Assembly: GCA_965651815.1 (NCBI GenBank)
Contig: CBFGTJ010000025.1
Coordinates: 1 to 24,722, forward strand
Direction of reading: 5' to 3'
DNA length: 24,722 nucleotides
Source: CBFGTJ01 sp965651815
GTDB lineage: Bacteria; Actinomycetota; Acidimicrobiia; Acidimicrobiales; Microtrichaceae
Of the stretch, positions 8,093 through 14,908 are shown one piece after another. Each line of letters begins with the position of its first letter. Within the stretch, counting starts at the first letter, position 1. Position numbers and translations under genes: made by a program. The notes under the pieces are model-generated. The model was not told the DNA's origin. It ran no database searches and worked only from the letters and a program-made list of their open reading frames with translations.

Positions 8093-8120
8093 AGCCGGTC
8101 ACGCCGAGGCGTGACCGGCT
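8093..8120 (-). terminator. Perfect 13-bp hairpin over the 3' end of the RsbW-like gene
   Basis: agccggtcacgcc (8093-8105) and ggcgtgaccggct (8108-8120) are exact reverse complements separated by GA. The hairpin covers the last codons and the TGA (8099-8101) of the minus-strand kinase gene. Downstream on that strand comes a pyrimidine-rich stretch (ctctttcccc) rather than a clean T-run. A terminator or 3'-end protector is likely. Confidence 0.65.
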
Positions 8121-8503
8121 GGCGCGTCCGCCAGCTCGAACCACACCGTCTTCGTGGACCCGCGCACCACGCACCCCCACGACCGGGCCACGTCGTCGAC
8201 GATGCGCATCCCCAGCCCACCGAACCTCGCGGGATCCGGCGGCAGCAGCACCGGCGTCAGGTCAGGCTCGCAGTCGGTCACCGAGATGCGGACCCGGTCC
8301 CCGTCCACCTCGATCAGGACGGTGCAGTCGGGGCAGTGCGTGTGGATCACCGCGTTCGTGACGACCTCGCTCGCCAGCAGCTGCGCGTCGGGCACCACGT
8401 CGGGGTGGCCGCGCCGCTCGAGCTCCGCCTGCACGAGCCGCCGCACGGCCACGGGTGCCGTCGCGTCGTTGGTCAGCGTCCTGGGGAACGTCCGCTCGTG
8501 CAT
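8099..8503 (-). CDS. RsbW-like ATP-binding protein (anti-sigma-factor-type kinase)
   Basis: 134-residue stand-alone GHKL ATPase domain of the RsbW/SpoIIAB type, which in actinobacteria binds sigma factors and phosphorylates anti-sigma-factor antagonists. The N-box is QLLASEVVTNAVIH (E46, N50), the G1 box is a degenerate ISVTDCEPDL, and the G2 region is FGGLGMRIVDDVARSWG (about 94-110). The closing KTVWFEL is typical. No sigma factor, STAS antagonist or sensor phosphatase lies beside it, so it is an orphan and its partner is unknown. The gene is divergent from secreted protein A. Confidence 0.88.
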   Translation of the reverse strand: MHERTFPRTLTNDATAPVAVRRLVQAELERRGHPDVVPDAQLLASEVVTNAVIHTHCPDCTVLIEVDGDRVRISVTDCEPDLTPVLLPPDPARFGGLGMRIVDDVARSWGCVVRGSTKTVWFELADAPAGHASA

Positions 8504-8520
8504 CGCCCACTGCCGGTCTC

Positions 8521-8533
8521 GGGTTCCGAACCC
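8521..8533. repeat. Inverted repeat gggttc-c-gaaccc
   Basis: Perfect 6-base arms around one base in the divergent interval between the RsbW-like gene and secreted protein A. It could be an operator or a chance occurrence. Confidence 0.3.
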
Positions 8534-8653
8534 ACCCCTTCCCCAACCGCCCAGCGAGCAGACGTCGCCGCATGGAGTGACACGACATGGGGTAGAGGGC
8601 CACCGGTTCCATCCTGTGGCGCGAGGGCGCCGGGCGAGGCAGGCGGAGGGAGC

Positions 8654-9466
8654 ATGGGTCGATCGTCAGGTGCGCCGAGGGTCCGCCGGGTGTGGATGTG
8701 CACGCTCGTGGCGGTGACGGGCGGCGCGTTGCTGTTCGGAGCGGGAGCAGCGGGCGCACAGGAGGGCGGCGACGAGATCGACATCGTCGCGACGCCGGCC
8801 CCGGGGGACGGTCCGTGCCGCTCCGCCGACGCCGCGCTGCGGCACCAGGTGCTCCACGACGACGCCACCTACACGCTCCGCATCGACGTGACCGCACCCC
8901 TGTGCGAGCCGGTCGATGCCGTGGCCGCGATCTACGCCATGCCCGGCAACGGGGCGGCGTGGCCCCAGCGCCTCCTGCAGACCGAGGGCTTCACCCTGGG
9001 CGAGCCGGGCGTCGTGGACGTCGTGTTCTCGAAGACCTGCCGGCCCGTGCAGTTCGACGTCGTGACCGGGGCGACCCCTGCGATCATCTCGCCGCTCGGC
9101 GAGCACCACGGGCCGCTCCTGTTCCCGAACGACGTCAACACCTCGTACCAGCACTTCGGCGGTGACTGCCCGCCCGCGACACCGCCGGCGCCCCCGACAC
9201 CGCCAGCGCCCGCACCGACCAGCACCGCGCCGGCCGACACCACCCCCGTGGAGGTGGCCGCCGTGACGACCTCCGCCGTGCCCGGCGTCGACTCGCCGGT
9301 GCCGACGGACGAGCCGTTGGTCCTCGCCGCCGCCCAGGAGCCCGACGGCCCCTCGGAGCTGGCACGTGCCGGGGCGAACGTGTGGAGCGTCGTCTTCGCC
9401 GGCCTCGCGCTCGCCTCGGCGGGCGCGTCGGCGCTGTCGCTGCGCCGGGCCCGACGTCCCGCCTAG
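8654..9466 (+). CDS. Secreted, membrane-anchored protein A of unknown function (paralogue of B)
   Basis: 270 residues. A strong GGAGGG precedes the ATG. There is an N-terminal signal (Arg-rich start, hydrophobic 17-31, likely cleavage near AGAQ at 33-36). A compact domain at about 41-174 carries four cysteines (C54, C84, C129, C172) and the landmark motifs AAIYAMPGNG, KTC, QFDVV and PLGE-HG-LLFP. A Pro/Thr/Ala-rich stalk (175-235) and a C-terminal TM helix (243-262) with an RRARRPA tail follow. LARAG before the TM resembles a degenerate LAxTG sorting motif. I do not recognise the domain. The same domain occurs in protein B 5 kb away: 52 of 79 positions are identical over the core in a gap-free hand alignment. 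It is convergent with the CcdA-like gene. Confidence 0.85.
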   Translation: MGRSSGAPRVRRVWMCTLVAVTGGALLFGAGAAGAQEGGDEIDIVATPAPGDGPCRSADAALRHQVLHDDATYTLRIDVTAPLCEPVDAVAAIYAMPGNGAAWPQRLLQTEGFTLGEPGVVDVVFSKTCRPVQFDVVTGATPAIISPLGEHHGPLLFPNDVNTSYQHFGGDCPPATPPAPPTPPAPAPTSTAPADTTPVEVAAVTTSAVPGVDSPVPTDEPLVLAAAQEPDGPSELARAGANVWSVVFAGLALASAGASALSLRRARRPA

Positions 9467-9496
9467 ACCGCGGGGCTGTCCCGCCTAGACCGCGGG
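9456..9496. repeat. 19-base direct repeat (22-base period) across two convergent stops
   Basis: gtcccgcctagaccgcggg occurs at 9456-9474 and again at 9478-9496. The CTAG of the first copy provides the TAG stop of protein A. The CTAG of the second provides the minus-strand TAG stop of the CcdA-like gene. Confidence 0.9.
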
Positions 9497-10279
9497 CTCG
9501 GGCTTCGGCTCGGTGCCCATCGGGTGCACGGTGGCGGCGAACCCGCGGGCGGCGACGAGCGCGAGGACCGTGACGACGGCAGCCGTGGCGACGGCCCCGG
9601 CGGCCCCCCACGCCGCGGCCGACGAGGTGACCGCGACGGCCATGAGCAGGCCGATCACCGCCCTGCGGACCGCGGGGCCGGCCTCCTCGAAGCGCCGGTG
9701 GAACCGCCGCAGCCGGTCGGGATCGACGAGCCGCACCCCGAGGAAGATCGCGAGGCCGCGTGCCACGCCGAACAGCACCGCCAGCGCCGCCGCGACGGCC
9801 GGCCGGCCGGTCAGCGCGGCGAGGGCGACGGTGAGGTACACCCCCGAGGTCATGATGTAGGTGAGCACCCCGGTGCCGATCTGCCAGCCGAAGCCCGCTC
9901 CGTAGACCCACGAGCGGTACTGGTCGAGCCACGCCTCGTCGACCTGGCGCCGGTGGTGGGGCATCGGCCGGCCGAGCAGGCCCAGGTCGAGCGCCACCGC
10001 GAGGACCGCGAGCACGGCGCCGACGCCGAGCGCGGTGGAGGCGCTGGCCCCGGTCGCGCCCACGACGACGGCGCCGAGCGCGGCGAGCCCGCCGAGGGTC
10101 AGCCCGCCGAGCGCCGCGCCGAGCAGGAACCAGGTGGCGGTGAGCCCCCACCGGCGTCCTCGGCTCCGCTCCGCGAGCGGCGTGATGGTCGAGAGCATCG
10201 ACAGGCCGCACGGCGACCACGTCGAGCGGATGGCCGATCCCACGGCGGTGATGGCGGCGAGGGCGATGAGCGTCGACAC
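9485..10279 (-). CDS. CcdA/MauF-like polytopic membrane protein
   Basis: 264-residue membrane protein with about six or more TM segments. The N-terminal TWSPCGLSMLSTITPLAER resembles the reactive-cysteine helix of the CcdA/DsbD family, which passes reducing equivalents across the membrane and includes MauF of methylamine dehydrogenase clusters. C24 is the only cysteine; the second intramembrane cysteine expected in CcdA is missing (the corresponding region reads GFGWQIGTGVLTYIMTSG). The GTG start is chosen for its GGAGG with suitable spacing. It is the last gene of the five-gene minus-strand operon, 25 bases after the 171-residue gene. The family call is moderate; involvement in redox maturation is inferred from neighbours. 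Confidence 0.7.
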   Translation of the reverse strand: MSTLIALAAITAVGSAIRSTWSPCGLSMLSTITPLAERSRGRRWGLTATWFLLGAALGGLTLGGLAALGAVVVGATGASASTALGVGAVLAVLAVALDLGLLGRPMPHHRRQVDEAWLDQYRSWVYGAGFGWQIGTGVLTYIMTSGVYLTVALAALTGRPAVAAALAVLFGVARGLAIFLGVRLVDPDRLRRFHRRFEEAGPAVRRAVIGLLMAVAVTSSAAAWGAAGAVATAAVVTVLALVAARGFAATVHPMGTEPKPEPAV

Positions 10280-10304
10280 GGGCGTGCCTCCAGGTGGCGG
10301 GTGG

Positions 10305-10820
10305 TCAGCTGGTCGGGTCGAGGGGGTCGAGTGGGTCGATGCGGATCGTGGCGACGAGCCGGTTGACGGCCTGCACGAGCTGGTGGCGCTGCACCCACGA
10401 GCCGAGGACGACGTAGAGGCAGAACGCGCGGCCGTGCTCGGCGAAGAAGCGCTGCGACCCGCACATCCCGGGGATCACCCGCTGCTGTGCCTCCGGGTGG
10501 AACTCGGACGCCTGCAGCGCGGTCGGGAGCCCCTCGTCGAACATGGCGGTGTCGCCAGCCTCGTGGTCGAACTCCACCAGCGCGACGAACACGTCGAGCG
10601 GCCGCATCGTCTCGACGTAGCCGCTGCCGTAGTCGCCGCGGTCGGGCGGCAGCGTGGAGGTCGCGGCGTGCAGCACCGGGTGGACGAACCCGCCCACCGG
10701 CCACGGCGACCCGGGCGCCGGCGTGCTCGACTGCTCGCGCCGCTCGATGCGCACGTCCCACCCGGGGAACACCTCGATCGACAGCCCGTGCGCCGCGAGC
10801 CGGCGCGTCAGCGTGCTCAT
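10305..10820 (-). CDS. Conserved-looking hypothetical protein of the Mau-like operon
   Basis: 171-residue soluble protein with no signal peptide or TM helix. I do not recognise it. It has a plausible globular pattern: GLSIEVFPGWDVRIERR, then FVHPVLHAATSTLPPD, YVETMRPLDVFVALVEF, VIPGMCGSQRFFAEHGRAFCLYVVLGS, and a final amphipathic helix and strand. It has two cysteines (C120, C134). The ATG lies in an ATGA overlap with the stop of the MauD-like gene, so it is translationally coupled to it and very likely acts in the same process, probably on the cytoplasmic side. Confidence 0.75.
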   Translation of the reverse strand: MSTLTRRLAAHGLSIEVFPGWDVRIERREQSSTPAPGSPWPVGGFVHPVLHAATSTLPPDRGDYGSGYVETMRPLDVFVALVEFDHEAGDTAMFDEGLPTALQASEFHPEAQQRVIPGMCGSQRFFAEHGRAFCLYVVLGSWVQRHQLVQAVNRLVATIRIDPLDPLDPTS

Positions 10821-11644
10821 GGTTCGCGCTCACCTTCGGGTCGCGGGTCCTCGTACAGGCTCGGGTGCCCGGGGCCGATCCCCGCCGCCTCGAGCGCCTC
10901 GTCCGCGGTGGCCCGCCGGCGGCGCCCCCGGAGCACGTCGCGGCGGGACCGCTCTCCGCCCGAGCCGTACCCGGCGTCCGCCAGCGCCTTGGAGATCAGC
11001 GAGCGGAGCTGCTCGAACGACGCGGCCGCTCCCTCGCCGACGATGCGCGACGTGTGCCCGTCGACCAGCACGAAGTACGGGGCGACGGGCACCGAGTAGT
11101 CGTCGTACGCCTCGCTGGACAGCAGCGTGTTGAGCGCCGGGTCCGCCAGCTCGGCGACCGCCGCGGGGCTCTCGGCGTCAGGGCCCTTGGCGATGACGAC
11201 GAGCTCCGAGCCGGGCCCCCCGACCTGGCGGTTCTGCGGCTGGCGGAACGCCTCCCAGAAGTCCAGGCAGGTCGCGCACCCCGTCGAGAGGAACGCGAGC
11301 AGGGTCAACCGGTCGGTGCCGCGCACGGCGATCGCCGCGGCGTCGCCCGACGGCGTCACCCCCATGAGGTCGTGCGCGTTGCCCAGCGGGCCCTCGGCCG
11401 GGATCGCCAGCCCGTTCTCGCCGATGCGGGCGACGCGGTCGCCGACCGAGGAGCGGGCGACCGCGTCCTCGGAGCGGCTGCCCGCCTCGAAGGTGCGTGG
11501 CCCGCGCCGCGGTGCGCCGTCCTCGAGGTTCACGCCGAGGTCGTGCAGGGCCCGGAGGATCTCGGCGTGGGAGCGCAGCAGTCCGACCACCGCCAGCGCG
11601 AGCAGCAGCACCACCACGGTCAGGATCGACACGAGCACGGTCAT
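10817..11644 (-). CDS. MauD-like membrane-anchored thioredoxin-fold protein
   Basis: 275 residues. One N-terminal TM helix (about 3-24) is followed by LRSHAEILRALHDLG, resembling the start of MauD-type accessory proteins. A thioredoxin domain comes next with the active site FLSTGCATC (C123, C126) and a cis-proline segment VPVAPYFVLVDG. The C-terminal 50 residues are basic and disordered. MauD is needed for disulfide formation in the methylamine dehydrogenase light chain, and an analogous oxidoreductase or isomerase role toward the Cys-rich Tat protein encoded just upstream is likely. The start has a good GGGGAGG site, 28 bases after the stop of the upstream gene. Confidence 0.82.
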   Translation of the reverse strand: MTVLVSILTVVVLLLALAVVGLLRSHAEILRALHDLGVNLEDGAPRRGPRTFEAGSRSEDAVARSSVGDRVARIGENGLAIPAEGPLGNAHDLMGVTPSGDAAAIAVRGTDRLTLLAFLSTGCATCLDFWEAFRQPQNRQVGGPGSELVVIAKGPDAESPAAVAELADPALNTLLSSEAYDDYSVPVAPYFVLVDGHTSRIVGEGAAASFEQLRSLISKALADAGYGSGGERSRRDVLRGRRRRATADEALEAAGIGPGHPSLYEDPRPEGEREP

Positions 11645-11672
11645 CGGCGACCTCCCCTACCCAGTTCGCCGG

Positions 11673-13220
11673 TCATGCACCGCTCACCGTGACGTTCCGG
11701 CAGCGCAGCGGTGTCACCACGCCGCCGTTCACCGCGTCCACGCAGATCTGGTGCGTCCCGTTCGGCACGTCGATGACCGTGTCGAACCCGTGGTCCGGGC
11801 CGTAGCCCGGGTGGACCGCCCACACGTCCGGGCGGCGGGTGTTGGCCAGCACGGTCGCCACCGCCACGCCGTCCACGCGCAGGACCACCTCCGCGGGGGC
11901 GTCCCGCCGTGGCGGGTCGATCGCCCACCCCGTCACGCGGACCCGCCCGCCGCCGAGGTGCGTCGCGGTGTCGAGCCGGCCGATCGGATCGCGCATCAGC
12001 AGCGCCTCGCGGCACCGGAAGTGGTGCCAGCTCCCGTCGCCGAGCTGCACGTCCGCGCAGACGCGGCGATTGCCGGGGCTGAGCTGGATGTCGTAGGAGA
12101 ACCCGCAGCGGAGGTAAGCCCCGGGCCGGGCGCGCACGACGTCGGGCCGGTCGATCGACGCCGCGTGGATCACGTGGGTCTGGCCCTCCGCACGGAGCCG
12201 GATCGTCGGCGGCCGCCCGGGTCGCGTGGGGTCGACGGCCCAGCCGACGACGCGCACGACGCCGCCGCCCATGTCGACCATCTGGTCGATCCGGCCGTCC
12301 GGCACCTGCACGACCGGCTGCTTGAACCCGATGAACGCCCGGCGCCCCGTGCGGTGGTCGACCGCGTAGGCGCAGACCATCCGACGGCCGGGCGCCGCGG
12401 GCACCTCGAAGTCGAACCCGTGGCGGGGGCCGAACGCCGGGTACGCGGCCCACACGTCCGCGCGGATGTCGCTGGCCGGGCGGTCCGCGACGAGCTTGTT
12501 GTCGACGTAGATGCGGACGTTCGTCGGGCCGTAGTCGTGCTGGGCGATGGTCCAGCCACGCACCCGCACCGTCCCCCGGTGGGTGCTCGTCGCGAGGTCG
12601 AGGTTGCCCCACGGTTCATTCAGGCACGCCCGGTTGTGGGAGCGGGTCGCGTTGTCGGTGCGCGAGCTGGTGCCGCACTGCGGGTCGAACTGCCACGGCG
12701 GCTTGCAGGTCACGACCCGGCAGACGATCGGCCCGACGCAGCGGACGTGCTGGTTGCACTGCCCGTAGCGGAACCGGGTGCAGCCGGACTTGCGGTTCCC
12801 GCAGTTGCCCTTGGCGCACCCGCAGCCCGTCCCGGAGCAGGAGCCGCTGCAGATGCCGTTGGCGCCGCACCCGCAGCTGCCGCACTGCGCGTTGCAGTCC
12901 AGGTAGTAGCGGGCCGCGCCACCGCAGAACGAGGACCCGTCGACCTTCCACCAGCCGGCGGTGATCGTCCCGGGAGGGCAGGTGTTGGCGCCGGTCAGCG
13001 TGCAGCAGAATTCGGTGTAGCCGTCGCAGCACAGCGAGCCGCAGCTGCAGCGGCTCCCGTTGCAGTTGCACACCGCCGCGTACGCGCTGCGCGGCTTGAG
13101 CCCGAAGTCGAGTGGTGCGGCGACCACCGCGGAACCGACGACCGCCGCCTTTCCGAAGAACCCCCGCCGGTCCAGCCGGTTCGCGAGGAAGTCGACGGTC
13201 CGTTCCAGCACTCGGCTCAT
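11673..13220 (-). CDS. Tat-exported Cys-rich protein with MauA-like domain and three beta-type repeats
   Basis: 515 residues. The Tat signal is LDRRGFFGKAAVVG (R18, R19), with likely cleavage after SAYA (48). Residues 51-199 contain 26 cysteines. The order C-x5-C...DG...C...CPPGT...W...C...YY.DC..CG parallels the methylamine dehydrogenase light chain MauA. W90-W91 stand where MauA has the first TTQ tryptophan; W176 is another candidate. Residues 205-300, 309-408 and 414-513 are three copies of a domain with G-x-(L/I)-D, RV-x-GW and PDV/HGF landmarks, as seen in actinobacterial secreted proteins. The start overlaps the MauE-like stop (ATGA). MauA itself is about 130 mature residues, so the fusion is unusual. 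Enzymatic function and any cofactor are unproven. Confidence 0.85.
   Translation of the reverse strand: MSRVLERTVDFLANRLDRRGFFGKAAVVGSAVVAAPLDFGLKPRSAYAAVCNCNGSRCSCGSLCCDGYTEFCCTLTGANTCPPGTITAGWWKVDGSSFCGGAARYYLDCNAQCGSCGCGANGICSGSCSGTGCGCAKGNCGNRKSGCTRFRYGQCNQHVRCVGPIVCRVVTCKPPWQFDPQCGTSSRTDNATRSHNRACLNEPWGNLDLATSTHRGTVRVRGWTIAQHDYGPTNVRIYVDNKLVADRPASDIRADVWAAYPAFGPRHGFDFEVPAAPGRRMVCAYAVDHRTGRRAFIGFKQPVVQVPDGRIDQMVDMGGGVVRVVGWAVDPTRPGRPPTIRLRAEGQTHVIHAASIDRPDVVRARPGAYLRCGFSYDIQLSPGNRRVCADVQLGDGSWHHFRCREALLMRDPIGRLDTATHLGGGRVRVTGWAIDPPRRDAPAEVVLRVDGVAVATVLANTRRPDVWAVHPGYGPDHGFDTVIDVPNGTHQICVDAVNGGVVTPLRCRNVTVSGA
11682..12608 (-). repeat. Three tandem ~100-residue domain repeats within the MauA-like protein
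   Basis: Copies lie at 12321-12608, 11997-12296 and 11682-11981. The shared pattern is G-(N/R)-(L/I)-D, then VRV-x-GW-(A/T)-(I/V), then a DG/DN turn, (R/A)-(P/A)-DV, (H/C)GF and a VCA/ICV strand. Copies 2 and 3 each end in RCR. They are diverged copies, probably beta-sandwich modules for surface display or binding. Confidence 0.8.
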
Positions 13221-13810
13221 CTGCGGCGGCCTCCGGTTCGGGCAGGGGAGTGGTCGTGTCCGGAGCTGGTCCGGAACGTGGGTCGCAGCTCCGACACCGA
13301 ACGGGCGCGGTCGAGCACCACGGCACCGGTCGTGTCGATGGCAACGGCGAGCCACGTACCCACCCCGACCAGGAACAGGTACGGAACGCCGAACACGGGC
13401 TGGTCGCCGAGCACGGAGGGCAGGTCCGGGGCGCCGCCGGCCACCGCCGCGGCCGTCGCGACCGCCGCCGAGGCCGTGTTGACCGCCACGTGCACCGGGC
13501 TCGGGGGTGCGGCCGCCGCACCGAAGCACCCGCAGGACGCCGCGCCACGCCGGCGGGCGACGACGACCACCACCGCGAACACCGCGTACGCCACCGCCAC
13601 CGCGACGGTCGGGCCGAGCCCACCGACGACGACGGCGATGCAGCCGAGCGCGACCTCCACGGCCCCGGCGAGGCGCGCGAGCGACCTGCGGCCCGGAAGT
13701 CCGAGCGAGCGGAGGAGCGCCGCGAACGCATCCGGAGACGCCACCTTGGCAGCACCCCCGACCACGATGACGACCGCCACGACGTGGAACGCGCCCGTGA
13801 GGAGATCCAT
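13217..13810 (-). CDS. MauE/DoxX-type redox-associated membrane protein
   Basis: 197-residue membrane protein. Segments TGAFHVVAVVIVVGGAAKVASPDAFAALLRSLGLP, a GAVEVALG helix, VAYAVFAVVVVVARRR and the loop SCGCFG (C93, C95) match the MauE/DoxX pattern. MauE works with MauD in disulfide formation of the methylamine dehydrogenase light chain. At least two more TM segments follow, then a His/Arg-rich cytoplasmic tail. The ATG at 13810 places the first TM at the N-terminus and has a TACGAT hexamer 10 bases upstream. A GTG at 13864 is in frame and would add 18 residues. It is the first gene of the five-gene operon and overlaps the next by ATGA. The promoter interval is shared with protein B on the other strand. 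Confidence 0.85.
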   Translation of the reverse strand: MDLLTGAFHVVAVVIVVGGAAKVASPDAFAALLRSLGLPGRRSLARLAGAVEVALGCIAVVVGGLGPTVAVAVAYAVFAVVVVVARRRGAASCGCFGAAAAPPSPVHVAVNTASAAVATAAAVAGGAPDLPSVLGDQPVFGVPYLFLVGVGTWLAVAIDTTGAVVLDRARSVSELRPTFRTSSGHDHSPARTGGRRR

Positions 13811-13820
13811 CTGGGCGCCG

Positions 13821-13826
13821 ATCGTA
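13821..13826 (-). promoter_or_regulatory. -10 element TACGAT before the MauE-like gene
   Basis: TAnnnT hexamer 10 bases upstream of the ATG at 13810, giving a transcript with at most a few untranslated bases. No clear -35 is present. This would be the operon promoter. Confidence 0.4.
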
Positions 13827-13913
13827 AACGACCCGGGGAGCGCGCCCCCTGCGTCTTCAATCACTTTTCCCTATGGCGAGGGTCGTTGACTGGGGTAACG
13901 TTCGTCACGCTGC

Positions 13914-13926
13914 GCATCGGCGATGC
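13914..13926. repeat. Inverted repeat gcatcg-g-cgatgc in the divergent interval
   Basis: Perfect 6-base arms around a single base, 35 bases before the GTG of protein B and about 100 bases upstream of the MauE-like start. A TTGACT at 13886-13891 facing protein B could be a -35, but no matching -10 is seen. Confidence 0.35.
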
Positions 13927-13961
13927 AACCGAGCGCGACACAGGCGACCGAGGGAGACATC

Positions 13962-14855
13962 GTGAAGGACTGGACGAGCACCGGGAGTGCATCGACGCGC
14001 CGTGGGCGCGCGTGGCAGGGCATCGGCGCACTGCTCCTCGCCCTCGGCCTCGTGCTGGCCTCCCCGGCGGCGGTCGGCGCCCAGGCCGAAACCGACGAGC
14101 CGACGACCGTTCCGGACCCCGCCGCCGTCGTCCCCGCCGACGACGACGAGACCACCACCTCCGAGCCGGAGGGCACCGACGAGACCGACCCGGAGGTCGA
14201 CCCCGAGCAGGAGCCGGGCGAGGACCCCGCGGAGGAGCCGGCCGAGGAGGAAGAGGAGGACGACGGCGTCCTCGTGATCGAGGGCGAGCGCATCCGCATC
14301 GTGCAGACCCCCGACGAGGACCAGAGCGGCCCCTGCAGCGAGACGCCCGCGACCGCGATGCGTCACACCTACGGCGGCGACGACGAGGAGTGGCGCCTGA
14401 CGATCATCGTCAAGGAGCGCCTGTGCACCGCGATCCACCCCACCGCGGCGATCTACGCGATGCCGGGCAACGGCGAGGCCTGGCCGCAGACCCTCGTCGA
14501 GACGCTCGACTTCACCATCAAGGAGGCCGGCCGCACGGTCGTCCACTTCACCAAGACGTGTGACCCGGAGCAGTTCGACGTCGTCGTCGGCGACACGCCG
14601 CCGGTGATCGCGCCGCTCGGCGAGTGGCACGGCCAGCTGCTCTTCCCGCTGGACGTGAACAGCAGCCACCAGCACTGGGGCTGCCCGCCGCCCGAGGTCG
14701 CGTCCGTGACGACGCTGCCGCCGGCCGAGGAGGTCGCCCCGGCCGAGCTCGCCCTCACCGGCACCAGCTCGACCCCGGTGGCGCTCGGCGGTGCGGCGCT
14801 CCTCTTCGTGGGGGCTGCGCTGCTGCTCGGGTTCCGTCGCCGCTCCGTCGTCTGA
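13962..14855 (+). CDS. Secreted protein B with LALTG sorting-type C-terminus (paralogue of A)
   Basis: 297 residues from a GTG with AGGGAGA five bases upstream; an in-frame ATG at 13923 lacks such a site. The signal peptide has RRGR, a hydrophobic GALLLALGLVLA, and likely cleavage after AQA (42). A very acidic low-complexity linker (43-102) leads to a domain at 108-243 homologous to protein A, with cysteines C125, C155, C200 and C241 aligned to A's four. The C-terminus has LALTG (263-267), a TM helix and FRRRSVV, the layout of a cell-wall sorting signal of the LAxTG type used by class E sortases. No sortase gene is in the window. The domain is unrecognised. The gene is divergent from the Mau-like operon. 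Confidence 0.87.
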   Translation: MKDWTSTGSASTRRGRAWQGIGALLLALGLVLASPAAVGAQAETDEPTTVPDPAAVVPADDDETTTSEPEGTDETDPEVDPEQEPGEDPAEEPAEEEEEDDGVLVIEGERIRIVQTPDEDQSGPCSETPATAMRHTYGGDDEEWRLTIIVKERLCTAIHPTAAIYAMPGNGEAWPQTLVETLDFTIKEAGRTVVHFTKTCDPEQFDVVVGDTPPVIAPLGEWHGQLLFPLDVNSSHQHWGCPPPEVASVTTLPPAEEVAPAELALTGTSSTPVALGGAALLFVGAALLLGFRRRSVV

Positions 14856-14879
14856 CCGGCGACGGGGCGGATGTGATGC

Positions 14880-14893
14880 CCGGCGAACGCCGG
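14880..14893. repeat. Palindrome ccggcg-aa-cgccgg
   Basis: Perfect 6-base arms with an AA centre, between the stop of protein B and the -10 of the small membrane gene. It could be a terminator stem for B (no T-run follows) or an operator over the next promoter. Confidence 0.4.
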
Positions 14894-14896
14894 TCC

Positions 14897-14902
14897 TAGA
14901 CT
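14897..14902 (+). promoter_or_regulatory. -10 element TAGACT, leaderless start of small ORF
   Basis: TAnnnT hexamer with exactly 6 bases to the ATG at 14909, so the A of the start codon is the expected first transcribed base. Confidence 0.5.
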
Positions 14903-14908
14903 GATCGG

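Noticed and set aside
7723..8220. N-terminal extension of the AraC-type frame
   Set aside because: The open frame continues upstream but translates to Arg/Pro/Gly-rich sequence with no family resemblance, and it runs into the opposite-strand RsbW-like gene.
9485..13810. A complete methylamine dehydrogenase locus
   Set aside because: No MauB-like beta-propeller, amicyanin or MauG-like haem protein (no CxxCH motif gene) is present; only accessory-type and light-chain-like genes are.
13886..13891. TTGACT as a full sigma-70 promoter for protein B
   Set aside because: No acceptable -10 hexamer occurs 16-18 bases downstream, so it is kept only as a possible -35 in the repeat entry.
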